Assembly: GCA_963693365.1 (NCBI GenBank)
Contig: CAVNZM010000012.1
Coordinates: 9,114,001 to 9,178,000 of the forward strand
Reading direction: 5' to 3'
DNA length: 64,000 nt
Source: Amoebidium appalachense
Lineage: Eukaryota; Ichthyosporea
Each line of letters opens with the position of its first letter. Position 1 is the first letter of the stretch. The notes below the pieces were generated by a model. The model ran no database searches and was not told where the DNA came from. It was given only the letters and a program-made list of their open reading frames with translations. Made by a program: the position numbers and the translations under genes. This document shows, piece after piece, positions 1 through 12,847 of this stretch.

Positions 1-1339
1 TACGCACGCAGTGGGCAAGATGGGGAGGTTGTGCGGGGAGTAGGCACCCTAGAATTAACACACACAAAAATAAAAGGATAGGGGCCAGATGTTGCTTTTA
101 AACCGGGCACGACAAGACAGAATCACGCACACACGCACACAGCCCACACCAAGCCCACACTCGCACACACACAGTTGCCCTCTCTGTTACCCACCACGCG
201 TATGCTGTCCATTATCCCTCTGCTTGATACGAGTCTCTGTCTTTCCAAGTATATGGGGTGGCAACCGTTTAGAGCCTTAGGCTTGCTGGTGTCTTAGACA
301 CACTGGGGTTGTATGAGCCAGTGCTAGCCCTAGCCAGCACGATCGGTACAAGTGCTTACAAGACCTATGCCTCCTCTTATTTGGGCACCACAGACACTGA
401 GCAAATCCTGAATTATTGCTTGACTATGGTTCAACTCGGTGCGTAGTCTAACACACCTGCAACCATAAAGGTCTTTTACCAGCTCTCTCTTTGCTCTCCC
501 TCTCTCACTTGCACACTACTGACAGCCACACGGACACAGAACCGAAACGGCGCTTCACATTCCAAAGTGATGGCGCAAACAGTACTGCATTAAACCACGG
601 CCGTCCCGAAAAATCTATTTTTATCTTTCTATGTTTAGTAACACCCTTACATTTTGGTAGCATCACTATCCCCTGCCACGGATCAGCCGAACCTTTCAAA
701 GATTCAAAGATTCGATCGAACGTGAGCCTCGGGCCGTCATGACTCATGAGCTGAAGTTGGCGTCAAGTCAACTTGGCGATTGGATGAACGAAGAGCCACT
801 CAGCGATGAGATGCATTGGAATGCAAGCCAGGACGAGGTCTTGTCTGTACTCTAATTTTCGCGTGCATTGCTTTCATTAAGTAGAAAGATTGCTGGTAAA
901 TGCTGTTTTGTACTCAATACTTCATGCCTCATTTCTTTACAAATTCAATCTGGCATCTTATAAAACAAGTGTACAAGTGTACAAGTTTGTTGCCTGAATG
1001 AATTTTATTTATTTCGTCATTATAATTGGTTCGCCCCTGGACTCGAGCACGTAGGATTTCTCGAGGCCACGACTCGAGCCGTTCATCCAATAGCAAGCAA
1101 CCCTGGCACAAACGCTCCCATACCAGTTGTACACTACACATGTGAAAGTGTGCCTGTTCATGCTGTTTGAGGTTCAAATTTTCTTGGGTGGAGAAAATGT
1201 GATGCTATTTACTACTTATCTTTTTTGAACTTGGTAAAAGATCAGCGTCGTCTTCTCAGTTTTTATCACCGGGGGGCGTGTGTGATAGTGCACATTCGGG
1301 TGTACCGGTGACATACAGTATACATATGCATGGGGCTTC
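1..1339. other. Left flank without a recognisable gene
   Basis: Reading frames here are short, and none shows a known motif or a believable exon with splice borders. The composition is unremarkable apart from CA-rich patches near 120-180. I see no transposon ends and no RNA gene. Confidence 0.5.
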
Positions 1340-2576
<1,237 letters not shown>

Positions 2577-3550
2577 ACACACCCCTTCATCTAATATTTT
2601 TGCATGTGAAACCAAACCCAAACATGGTGCGGCTTGGCTTTGGCAAAAAAGATCTCTCATCGATAATATCCGACGACCAATTGCAAAGTAATTCATGCAC
2701 TACCTCAACAATGTATTATGACACAAACTAATACATCAATAAAAACATTTTCAGGCATATTAGATATACCTGTATATATTTTGTTCCCATCGTTCTATGG
2801 TCATCTCGCGTCTTTTCGAACACCAGCAAAATGCGCATCATGAGCACATGCCGCCGCCGGATTCGGAAAAGCCGCTGGCCGAGGGGCATTGTGATTGGTT
2901 CGGAAAGCACCAAGCGTTCTTGGAGGGTGTGTCTGTCTGAACTTGAGTGGTGCGTTTTTGAAGTGGTACTGGTGCACGTGAGGCATGGAAAATGTGTTGT
3001 TTGTTCGCTTTTTTTTTTCAGTGCCGTGCTGCTGCGGAGTGCAAGCGTAGATGCCTATGTGGGTTAGAACGTGGTTTCTACAACTTATCACTCTGAGATG
3101 GGGGACCAGTGAACTTCACACATCATATTATCCCGAGAGAAAGCTGGTGTAGTAAAAACAAAAACAAACAGCTCTATGTACATAGAGTAGGTCTACCGTG
3201 TGCCACAAGTTGCAACCTCATAGCCTAGATCTCATGGCCCTACATTACGCAATAGCTGGTGCTGCCCTCATTGAGGTGAAAGTACTCGTGTAAGCACGTC
3301 CTACCCACACAACATCGTAGGCCCCTTTTACCACACCTGGCTCGGCACATCTCCAAATTGTTTCTGACCTTTACTATTATTATTATTATTACCACATACC
3401 TCACGAAGAAAACCTTTATACTCTGTCCCCATCAACAAGTTACGTAGCTCGTGTGTGTACGCCACCAGCTAGTTCCAGCACTTTCCACCTCCCATGGCAC
3501 CGCGTATTGCCTGCACATAGCCCACAGGCGGCCTCCCGGGCACCACGGCC
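2577..3550. other. Intergenic stretch upstream of the secreted-protein gene
   Basis: No coding exon recognised. It should hold the promoter of the gene starting at 3551, but I see no clear TATA box in the last 150 bp. The only simple repeat noted is a short TTA run near 3373-3390. Confidence 0.4.
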
Positions 3551-4892
3551 ATGAGGCGTCACATGGCTGCGCTCCTATTGGCTGCCCACACCTTCTGGGC
3601 CACTGCTGCACAGGGTAGGTGGCTCATGGGGGAGAGATTCGGGAGGAAGCCAGGGGTAGGAGTGGAGAGGGTGGGAGGGGGGAGGGGGGGGGAGGGGGGG
3701 GGGGGAATGGAGCTTTGGTGTGTCGATCTTCAACTGCAATAGCTTGCACCAATTGCTCGAGATGCAGGCTGCCCACCGTAACTGAACGTCTATGTTTCTA
3801 AGTTTCTGGTGTGGGTTGGATGAGCTTTTTAGTCGGTTGACACTGCCCTGAAAAGATTAGAGTTGCCGTGTGCATTTATTGATGCGTGTGTGGGTGGATG
3901 GGTTCATGGGTGGATTCGAGTCATTGGATGTGTATGGGTGGTTTGCGCGTAAGTGGGTGTGGCTTGGTATGTGCACTGTGTGTGTGTGTCTGTGTCTCAC
4001 TAAGTGGGTGGATGTGAAGGTATGGTTAAGGCTGTATATGCGTTAAAGCTTGCATGTGCGCCTGTGTATGTGTGTGCACGCGCACGGTGCTAGTACCCGT
4101 TGCTACTTGGCTCAATGTTTATGTTGCCACTGTGATGGTGGCTCTTGCGATGTCGCACCTTTTATTGGACATCTTCCAGATGCTACGTGTGACTGTGTGC
4201 ACGGGTATTTGGACTGTGTGTATGATGTGCTTATACTGTGTGCAAGCATATTTTTACTGTGTGGTGGTGTTTGTATTGTGTGCATGTAGGGCATTTATAC
4301 TCTGTGTGGTGTTTGTACTGTGTGCATGGGTCATTTATACTCTGTGTGGTGTTTGTACTTTGTGAATGGGCCATTAATACTCGGTGTAACGGTTTGTACT
4401 GTGTGCATGAGGCATTTATACTCGGTGTGATGTTTGCACTGTGTGCATGGGGCATTTATACTCGGTGTGGTGTTTGTACTGTGTGCATGAGGCATTTATA
4501 CTCGGTGTGGTGTTTGTACTGTGTGCATGGGGCATTGATACTCGGTGTGGTGTTTGTACTGTGTGCATGGGACATTGATACTCGGTGTGGTGTTTGTACT
4601 GTGTGCATGGGACATTGATACTCGGTGTGGTGTTTGTACTGTGTGCATGGGGGGTTTGGTGTGTCCAAGGTACATGTAGGTATGTTGTGAGCTTTTTTGA
4701 CTGTCTGCGCATTTTTATTATCGAAGTACCCACAGAAACCCCTTTATAGTGGGCTCTGTTCAAGTGTCTTCTGCCTGCACACTTTTGCTTTGTTCCATTT
4801 CTAATTTTTTTAATTCGGGTTTTCATTGTTGTGACGTTTGGTATTTTGCCCTTTGGTGCCTCCTCCGTATTTCCAACCCTGCAATGCACACA

Positions 4893-4955
<63 letters not shown>

Positions 4956-5068
4956 ACGCACACACGTTCACTCCAAAGGTGTGGGTCACATCTTGTGTTC
5001 AACTGTGTTTTTAAATGTGAATCTATTTGCCAATTGCATGGTTTCTGCTCCATGCCGAGATCTAACAG

Positions 5069-5127
<59 letters not shown>

Positions 5128-7229
5128 ACCCACCCACCCACCCACCCACCCACCCACCCAATGCAGGCACCAGTGAGAATGGCAGTCCCCCCGACTGCCC
5201 GTTGGGATTTTTCCGCACCAAAAGCGGTTGCTACTCGATGTGCAGTCGGGGCTTCCTCTTCATTCCGGGCCGGGGTTGCACGGCCCAGCCCGACCCGGAA
5301 ACCACAAACACCCCCACCCTGTCGTCTGCGACACCCTCCTTGGGTGCTGTTGCTGATGGTGTGAGTGTGGGGCAGCCCAGCCCTTCAGACCCCTACTGTG
5401 TGACTGTGAATAGGCGCCTGCTGCAGGTGGGGGACAGCTACATGGCAGGCATGTGTAGCCAGTGCTCGTGTGCACGTGGGGGGGTGGTCGTGTGCATAGA
5501 CACGTGCATCCCCTGCACCCTTCCAGACGGAACGGAAGTGGCCGAGGGGGCCACGGCCACACCCAGCGCCTGTCAGACATGCACATGCAGGGGTAGGGTG
5601 CTCACGTGCACACACACGTGCCCTGTGCCCAGTGGGGTGTCGTGCCGCAGCAAGGACGGCATTGTGCTTGTGGATGGATTCTCGGGGTGGATCGACACGT
5701 GCAATCGGTGTGACTGTAAGGCCGGCCAGCTGCTGTGTGCATACACGTGTGTGCTGCCTGGCGCCATAGCCCTGTCTCTCAGCCCCCCACAGCCGGAACC
5801 ACAACCACACCAACTTGTAGATACAAAGTCAGCATCGGCAGCACCAACCACCACCCAATCAGAATCTATAGCCGAGTCGACCTTGCCTACGTCATGGGTG
5901 CACATACCGTGCTATATGGAGGGTGGGTCAGTAATTCCGGACGGTGCACGTGGGTGGACGAGTTCGTGTGAGCTGTGCACGTGCACACAGGGCCGGCCTT
6001 CGTGTACCTATAAGTGCCCTAAGGCGGTAGCGGCACCACGCACGGCATCCCCTAGTACAAATACCCCTACAGGTGTGCCTATGCTCCTCCCACCCGCACC
6101 AATGGCAGCCCCTCAACAGACTGTGCCCGTGTTATTGGTTCCCGTCATCAAGCCCTCGTGCACACTTGCGGGGGGGATTGTTCTAGAACGTGGTGCGTCT
6201 GTGCAGATCGACACGTGCACACGCTGTGTGTGTGATGACACAGGCACACCGGTGTGCACTTTGAGTTGCCTTGAGTCCATCCGCCCACTGCAACCATCAG
6301 CAACACCCACACAGACATCAACCCCTACACCGACGTCGACACTTGCAACGGAACAAATTCCGGCGATTATACCACCCACCACAACATCGGCACCCACACC
6401 ACCCACCAGTACTGTTATATCTTCACCCACACCACCCACCACTAATATCGTTTCTACACCCACACCAACCACCACTAATACTATTTCGGCCCCCACACCC
6501 ACTACCACTATTATTGTTTCTTCACCCACCCCACCCAACACTACCACTAATATTCCTTCACCTGCACCTCCACCTATCACTAATATTATTGCTGCCCCCA
6601 CACCACCACCCACCACTAGCATTACTTCTTCGCCCACACCATCTACCACTACTATTATTCTTTCACCCACACCACCCGCCACCACAACTCTACCCACACC
6701 ACCCACACCTACGGTACCCCCCACCGCCAACACCCCCGTCCCCAGCCCAGCAACGGGCTTTGGCATCCGTCTCGACCAGACCCCATCCACCCTCCTACCT
6801 CCACCCGCATCCACCACTACCGGTGTTTCTCAAGGTGTGGCAGACCCTTCACCCCCCTCCACCACAGCACCAAACATAACATCGCTCACCCCCGTACCGG
6901 CACCCACATCATGCATCCTCCCCGACAAGCGGATTGTTCCAGACCGTTCCACCGTCGCCCTCGATGCCTGCACCCTGTGCACGTGTGCAAACGGTGTTGC
7001 CACGTGCACACCCACGTGTGTGCCCCTAGCAACGCAACAACCAACATCCCCTCTGAGTACGGACACTGCAAGTTTGGTTCTCCCAACCCCTCGTTCTAAG
7101 GCGGCGGCTGGGTGCCAAACACCGGACGGGAAGATGGTGGAAGTGGGTGGAACCTTCGAGAATGGACCCTGCCAGGTGTGCCTATGTATGACTAGTGGGT
7201 ATGTGCGGTGTGCGGCGCTGTATTGCTAG
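3551..7229 (+). CDS. Secreted protein with seven Cys-rich VWC/pacifastin-like modules
   Basis: Two exons, 3551-3614 and 5167-7229, about 709 codons. Exon 1 starts at ATG 3551 and encodes a typical signal peptide (MRRHMAALLLAAHTFWATAA). It ends after the first base of a codon at a GT donor (3615); the acceptor AG at 5165-5166 follows a long C tract and restores phase. The mature part has a small 4-Cys N-terminal segment, then modules with C, a gap of about 15-20 residues, C-x2-C-x-C, a short gap and C-x3-C, starting near 5395, 5517, 5643, 5910, 6163, 6911 and 7111. Modules 1-3 are close together; a Pro/Thr/Ser-rich linker of about 200 residues (6290-6905) separates modules 5 and 6. The spacing resembles VWC and pacifastin (I19) modules, so matrix binding or protease inhibition is possible but not shown. 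The linker suggests O-glycosylation and a matrix or cell-wall location. An extra small exon inside the intron cannot be excluded. Confidence 0.75.
4260..4665. repeat. 40-bp minisatellite, about ten copies
   Basis: Units share CTCGGTGTGGTGTTTGTACT followed by GTGTGCATG and GGCATTTATA-like sequence. The motif starts at 4461, 4501, 4541, 4581 and 4621, exactly 40 bp apart, with more diverged units to the left. A 40-bp period is not a multiple of three, so it keeps several frames open on both strands and creates false reading frames. Confidence 0.9.
5069..5166 (+). other. C59 tract and CCCA repeat forming the acceptor pyrimidine tract
   Basis: A run of 59 C, then about eight CCCA units, leads straight to ATGCAG at the 3' splice site of intron 1. 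Inferred role: an all-cytosine polypyrimidine tract. Confidence 0.6.
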
Positions 7230-7973
7230 CGTGCTTAATTAGGTGCACACACCGCCGCATATGTGATCATATAAGAAATAGAGATAAAACACTGGTCAAC
7301 ATGCATCTGTAAATATATCCGGGTAATGTGGGATGTAAGTGCAACATGTAGTTAGTTTCCAGCGCTAACCAATAGGCTTGGGTGGTTTACAGTTGTTCAC
7401 TTACTAGGAGTCTTATCTGTCATGTATCTTTTTTAGCCAGTTGGTGTTCACCTAGGGAACTATTTAGCACAAAAAAAAGTATCACTTCAGAATTCAAATC
7501 GTTAAGAATACCGAACTTTGCAGGTATTTCGTCGCTTCTCATGTAAGGAACGGGTGCACCCATCTAAACATCTTCACGATGAAAGTGCGTTTTGCTGTTT
7601 CTGATTTTCTGCCATTTTTGGAGAACATAGGTCCTTTATAGATATGTTTGCATATTCAGAATATGTGAAACTCCTGTATACACTTTCCCATTAGCAGCCC
7701 TTCCCTTCCACATTATGTATTCAATACTGAGGTCGTGGTGTCGGGGTAACTTACGGCCCCGTGGGTCAGCCGTGAATACTGCGACTGTTTAAAATTACAC
7801 TTAAATATTTAAAAGACTGTTACGGGCTGCATGCTTAATGCCGAGTAACTTTGAAATTTAGCCTAGATATGTGTATGGCCGTGGCCATGAAGGCGAAAAA
7901 TCTTTGGGTGGGTGGGTAGACATCCCATATGCATGGCTGCTGGGTTCACTATTATCCTCCTTCTCCCCCCCCC

Positions 7974-8004
<31 letters not shown>

Positions 8005-8477
8005 ACACACACCGTACTCCCTCATGCACTCACACAAAAGGTCCTCGAGAGGAGGGCCCCGGGGGGAGGGGGGGGGGAGGGGAGATACACAACACCTATA
8101 TAGCGCTTGCATAATGTCTGGTTTCTGTACAAAACACAGGCAGAGCGTGCACGCCCTCACACACGCGCGTGCACGCGCGCACAAACACACAACACACACA
8201 CACACACACAAACACACATACATACACATGCACAAAAGGTGCATAGCCTCACAATGGTTTCGCACTCACATTTTAACCCACACCCACAGTCTGTCGTAGA
8301 CTTTGACTTGTGGCAACTACACACACACATATAGTGTTTATTTTCGTGTTTTATTGGAAACCAGACGAATTCTTCTGCTTGCTCGATAGCCTGCCTCGAA
8401 GCTTATTTTTGGAAAATTTTTTGTAGAACGTTATTACGCTGACATTTGTGCATGATTTGTGTAAGTTGTGCAGCCTC

Positions 8478-8523
<46 letters not shown>

Positions 8524-8728
8524 ACCCCCCCCCCCCCCCCCCCCCCCCGACCCCTCCTCTCTCTCTCTTTCTCTCCCCCTTCCCCTTCCCCTATCGTTTG
8601 AATAAAGCTGGAAAATGCCCTATATGGTGATTTAGGCTGGGGAGGGGGAGGGGGAAGGGGGGGGGGGGGGGAGGGGGGGGGAGGGGGGAGCTAAGAGGAG
8701 GAGGTGGTGGTGGTGGGGCCGGTTGTTT

Positions 8729-8761
<33 letters not shown>

Positions 8762-9058
8762 TGGGGGGGAAGGCTTGGGAAGGGTGATAAGGATACAGTA
8801 GTGGACAAAAGCTACGGGATCCGGGTGGGCCCCTTGTTGCTGCCAAACTGAGGCGTGCGGGGAGGGATGATTATAGACTCTCAGCGAAAAACATTCGTTT
8901 AGGGTAAAAAGATCAGTGAAAATTCAAGATCAGTAACTCTTGAATCCAACCCCCCCTCCCTTGCACCATGAGCACATCCACCACTCGTTGTGGTGTTGGC
9001 CAACCATGTGCACGTCGAGTTAGAAACTGTGCACCGGTGTTATGCTAAGTCAGATTGC
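7230..9058. other. Gene-free stretch with homopolymer tracts
   Basis: After the stop at 7229 there is about 650 bp of ordinary AT-richer sequence, then C24 plus CA (7966-8012), a CA tract (8160-8235), two long C runs (8479-8522 and 8525-8548) and G-rich runs (8660-8760). No coding exon recognised. Confidence 0.5.
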
Positions 9059-9265
9059 TTGTGTGCATGCCCATATAAGGCATAATGTCCTTGCACATGC
9101 CTATAAATGGCAATATGCCCATGCACATGCCTATATATATGTATATTGCAATATGCCCAATGGCATGCACATGCCTATATATGGCAATATGCCCATGCAC
9201 ATAGCCATTTAAGGCATACTGCCAATGCACATGCCCATATACGGAATAATGCACATGCCTATCGT
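9059..9265. repeat. Imperfect minisatellite, unit about 30-35 bp
   Basis: About six degenerate copies of a GCACATGCCTATATATGGCA type unit followed by ATATGCCCAT. Units vary in length and in the TATA core. Confidence 0.75.
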
Positions 9266-9471
9266 AGTAAGTCGTACCCCCATGCACCCTTTCTCACCAG
9301 TGCACATGTGTGCCTCTAGGCTCTCAATCTGCATTCACTGGGCCACCACTGATATACCGCCAGACGTTTGCACTAGCTGCACCACACTAGCCCACCTTCA
9401 GTGTCGGTTCAACAGCAACATCAACACACAGTGATCGTGAGCCAGAGAAAAAGACAAACCTGCAAGTTCCT

Positions 9472-9502
<31 letters not shown>

Positions 9503-9642
9503 CCTCCCCACCCCCCCTTCCCCCCCTCCCCCTCCCCCCCCCCCCCCCCCCCTTCCTTGTCCCCCTCCACCTTCCTTCCCCCCTCGGCCCCGTTTCTCGC
9601 CTGAAGGACACAACTTGTAAAACTACATACATATATGCCCAA

Positions 9643-9706
<64 letters not shown>

Positions 9707-10900
9707 ACCCCCCGCAAAACAAAAACAAAAAAAAAAAAAATCCCTCCCCTCGGGCTTGCTCTTTCCGAGAACTCCTTTTCCCACTCCAAACTCCCCCCCC
9801 CCCCCCCTCCCCCTCCCTCCCCCGGGCCACCCATTCAACTTTACCGAATGCACCTGCCGCACATTGCCATGAACGCCACGCACGATTCAACCTCAAGCGG
9901 GATGTGTCCACTGCCTACCGTTTTAGTAAAGCACACTCTGGATGCATACACACCAAGAACCACTACACACAACCCACCATGCTGTGTGCACAAAAAATGC
10001 TCTACACAAATGCAAAGGCCAAGAAACATACAAGCACGTATACGCACGATACTCATATACACACGTGCAGAAACAGGAGACTTACACACGCCCTGCACAC
10101 GTGGGTCGCGTACACCGTAAGCACGAACACTAGATTTGGTGTTGGCACGTATGCGTACGTGTGCACACCGAGACGCACACACACGTGTATACACAGAGAT
10201 GCAAACAGACAGGCACCCACGTGCACATTCCTTGACGTGCGCACAAAGACACATGCACGAGCACAAAACAGAGTTACATACACACACACAGAGTTACATA
10301 CACACAGAGAGAGTTACATACACACGCGCGCAACAGGAAGACAGGCACTGTCACGTGCACGCACCAAGACGCATACCGACACACGTATAGCCGCCGCTTG
10401 AAATAGCGACTTTCCCACCCTCTGATTGCACCCGAGATGCGGAGGGGACCGGGGGGAGGGGGGAGGGGGGGGGAGGGGGCGGGGGAGGGGGTCATATTGT
10501 GGGGGACACTATTTCATAGTCAGCCACATTCACGTCCCAGTTACCCCCACCTTTTGCATTTATTAAGGGGCTTAGAGTTGATGCTCGAGTGATTCAGAAG
10601 TTGTGTTGACCAATCAGGTGCTCACATAGAACATAGGTTTTGACTTAAGCTGTGCAATGCTCAAGCGGCCCTCTATTGTTTCGACGAACATCACCTTCAC
10701 AGGCGTGGAAGGGTGGGGAGGGGGCGAGTGGTGGTGGTGGTGGGGGGGGGGGGGGGGGGGGGGGGAGGGGGGGGGGGGGGCTATATTACCATGCATGATA
10801 TGTAACGACAGCTTTTTTCATTTATTCTTTTCTTTTTTTTGGGGGGGGGGGGGGGGGGGGGGGGGGGTCAGAGAGAGGGGGGGGGGGGGGGGGGGGGGCA

Positions 10901-10931
10901 CGGCCCTCTGAACACTGTGTTCAGAGGGCCG
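10901..10931. repeat. Perfect palindrome between two G tracts
   Basis: 15-bp arms (CGGCCCTCTGAACAC and its complement) around a single central T, with G runs of about 20 bases on the left and about 18 on the right. The flanking runs are not inverted relative to each other, so a simple contig fold-back does not explain it. Confidence 0.85.
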
Positions 10932-11164
10932 GTGGGGGGGGGGGGGGGGGGAGGGGGAGGGGACGAGGAGGAGGGGGGGGGGGGGGGGGGGGGGGATAGT
11001 ATATTGGGGCCTTAGTGTACGCGCCACAATAACTCGGTACACACACCAGCACTCCCAAATGTAAAGCGCACATGCATACACCACACCATCTTTATGTATA
11101 CACAGGATCCACAGGCTACACTCCTCAAGGGCAGGCATCTACATACATGGGTGAGCCCGCACAC

Positions 11165-11265
11165 GCCCAGACACACACACACTCACTCACTCACTCACAA
11201 AAAGAAAAAAAACCAGACACACACACACACACACGCACACGCGCGCACACACACATACACACACA

Positions 11266-11355
<90 letters not shown>

Positions 11356-11447
11356 AAAAGGAAAAAAAAGCCAGACACACACACACACACGCACACGCAC
11401 ACACACACACACACAGACACACACATACACACGCACACACGCACACA

Positions 11448-11481
<34 letters not shown>

Positions 11482-11482
11482 C
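11165..11482. repeat. Compound CA / CT / A microsatellite
   Basis: CA repeats, a CT block (about 11296-11343), a second CA block and an A20 run. Two short AAAAAG-containing spacers (near 11200 and 11357) repeat the same order of motifs. Confidence 0.9.
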
Positions 11483-11695
11483 ACCCACACCCACACATTG
11501 TATGAATACCAGCAGTTCATATCTTCAACAGCGCAACATGCGCTATTTCCATTCATGAATACATTCCAGTGCACTATACCGTAGAAACAGTTGAGTCGGG
11601 TCATTGCTACGGATGTTGCCAAAGTAGGGTTCAATCGGTAGTATATGAGGTGCATGCGTTGCTCAGAATAACTATATACACGGTACTAAGAGAAA

Positions 11696-12591
11696 CACCA
11701 CTCCCCCAGCAGCCACCACCGGTAGGGTCACCACCAGGACACAAGTGCACGGCCCACCCGGCTGACCTGCCGAGCCCACCCACTCCCCGGAGGCTCACCT
11801 ACACCGCCTTGGTGCCCCAGGCCACCTATGCCGAGTGGCAGCAGCAAATCACTCTGCTCCCCCCAGACCAACCGATCACCGTTTATACGGACGGCAGCCT
11901 CACCTACCCGGGCAGGAGGATAGCCCAGGCCGGAGTCGGGGCTGTGCTGGACACCCCGGACCGGAAAGCACCACCAGTGACGGCCAAGACCAGGCACTAT
12001 ACGGCCCGATCATCCACCCAAGCCGAACTCACAGGGGTTCTACTAGCCCTCCTGCTCACCCCCACCCCCACCCCCATCCACATCAAGCGCGATAACCTCG
12101 GAGTAGTCGACCGATGGGGGGCAAACATGGACCCCACCACACCCCCTCGACGCAAGCTAAAGTTCCCCGACATAGTGGAATGGGCTCACGACGTACGAGA
12201 CCAACTCTCCCTACGGCAACGAGGCTCTGCACAGGTATCCTGGGTGAAGGGGCACCAATCCAACACCAAACGGTACGGTCAACGGAATAACGAGGCAGAC
12301 AAGGCAGCCAATGCAGGAAGAGCCCTCCCCTCCCCCCCCCCCCCTACCTCCGGCCCCGGGGGGGGGGGGAAATACTTCTTAAGACTACAAGGCCACCGTA
12401 TCCCCGGCAACGTTCCCGGTACACTGAACCGGTTGAACAAGGACTTCCTCACCGACATGGTTGGCAAGACCAAGGCTATGTCCATGCTAGCCGACCCCAG
12501 ACTGCTCCCAGCCGAACGGAACCCCCTCAAGCTCAACAAGGGGCCCGCACAGGCAACCATCGGGCCCGTCAGACTGAGGCAGCACTCGTAG
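11696..12591 (+). pseudogene. RNase H domain of truncated LINE B
   Basis: The open frame runs into the element from flanking DNA, so no start codon of its own is expected. Ribonuclease H hallmarks are visible: VYTDGS (first Asp), STQAEL (Glu), RDNLGVVDRW (Asp), and VSWVKGHQ followed by NNEADKAA (His and last Asp). In LINEs this domain removes RNA from the RNA:DNA hybrid. The frame stops at 12591, short of the zinc finger that lies in another frame, so the copy is degenerate. Confidence 0.82.
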
Positions 12592-12604
12592 CCTGTCCCT
12601 GGCT

Positions 12605-12847
12605 ATGGGCACCCTGCTAACCATGACACGGCTACACCGAGATCACCCCACCGTCGTTACACAGCCCACATGCCCCCGGTGCAGCCAGCACCCTAAGACC
12701 ACCACCCACTTCTGGGCCTGCCCGGCCCATGCCGGGGAGGTCCTCACCCTGACCACGGCCATCACAGCCTGCATCCACAACGTCCTGCACACTCGTCATC
12801 CAAACACCCCACGGCACAGCACCAACATACGGCAGCCACGGTGGTAG
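12605..12847 (+). pseudogene. C-terminal CCHC zinc finger of LINE B, shifted frame
   Basis: The segment contains CPRCSQHPKTTTHFWACP, a C-x2-C-x7-H-x3-C finger of the type found at the C-terminus of many LINE polyproteins. It is one frame off the RNase H domain upstream, which implies an indel between about 12560 and 12600. Confidence 0.7.

Larger units (their letters stand above)
3615..5166 (+). other. Intron 1 of the secreted-protein gene
   Basis: A 1552-bp intron with a GTAGGT donor and an ATGCAG acceptor. It contains a G-rich patch (3669-3706), a 40-bp minisatellite, a 32-base C run with a CA tract (4894-4957) and a 59-base C run with a CCCA repeat next to the acceptor. Long open frames through it come from the repeats and are not coding. 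Confidence 0.65.
9266..11680. other. Simple-repeat-rich stretch without genes
   Basis: It contains C tracts at 9473-9552, a C52 run joined to an A run at 9645-9707, CA-rich sequence to 10390, a three-copy GAGTTACATACACACA repeat at about 10272-10325, and several G tracts between 10450 and 10995. Long proline, glycine or histidine/threonine frames here are products of the repeats. Confidence 0.55.

Noticed and set aside
4231-4961. Overlapping open frames on both strands with repeated CTQYKHHTEY- or LYCVHG-type peptides
   Set aside because: They come from the 40-bp minisatellite in intron 1; the period keeps several frames open at once.
6113-6817. Minus-strand frame rich in Val/Gly
   Set aside because: Shadow of the Thr/Pro linker of the secreted-protein gene.
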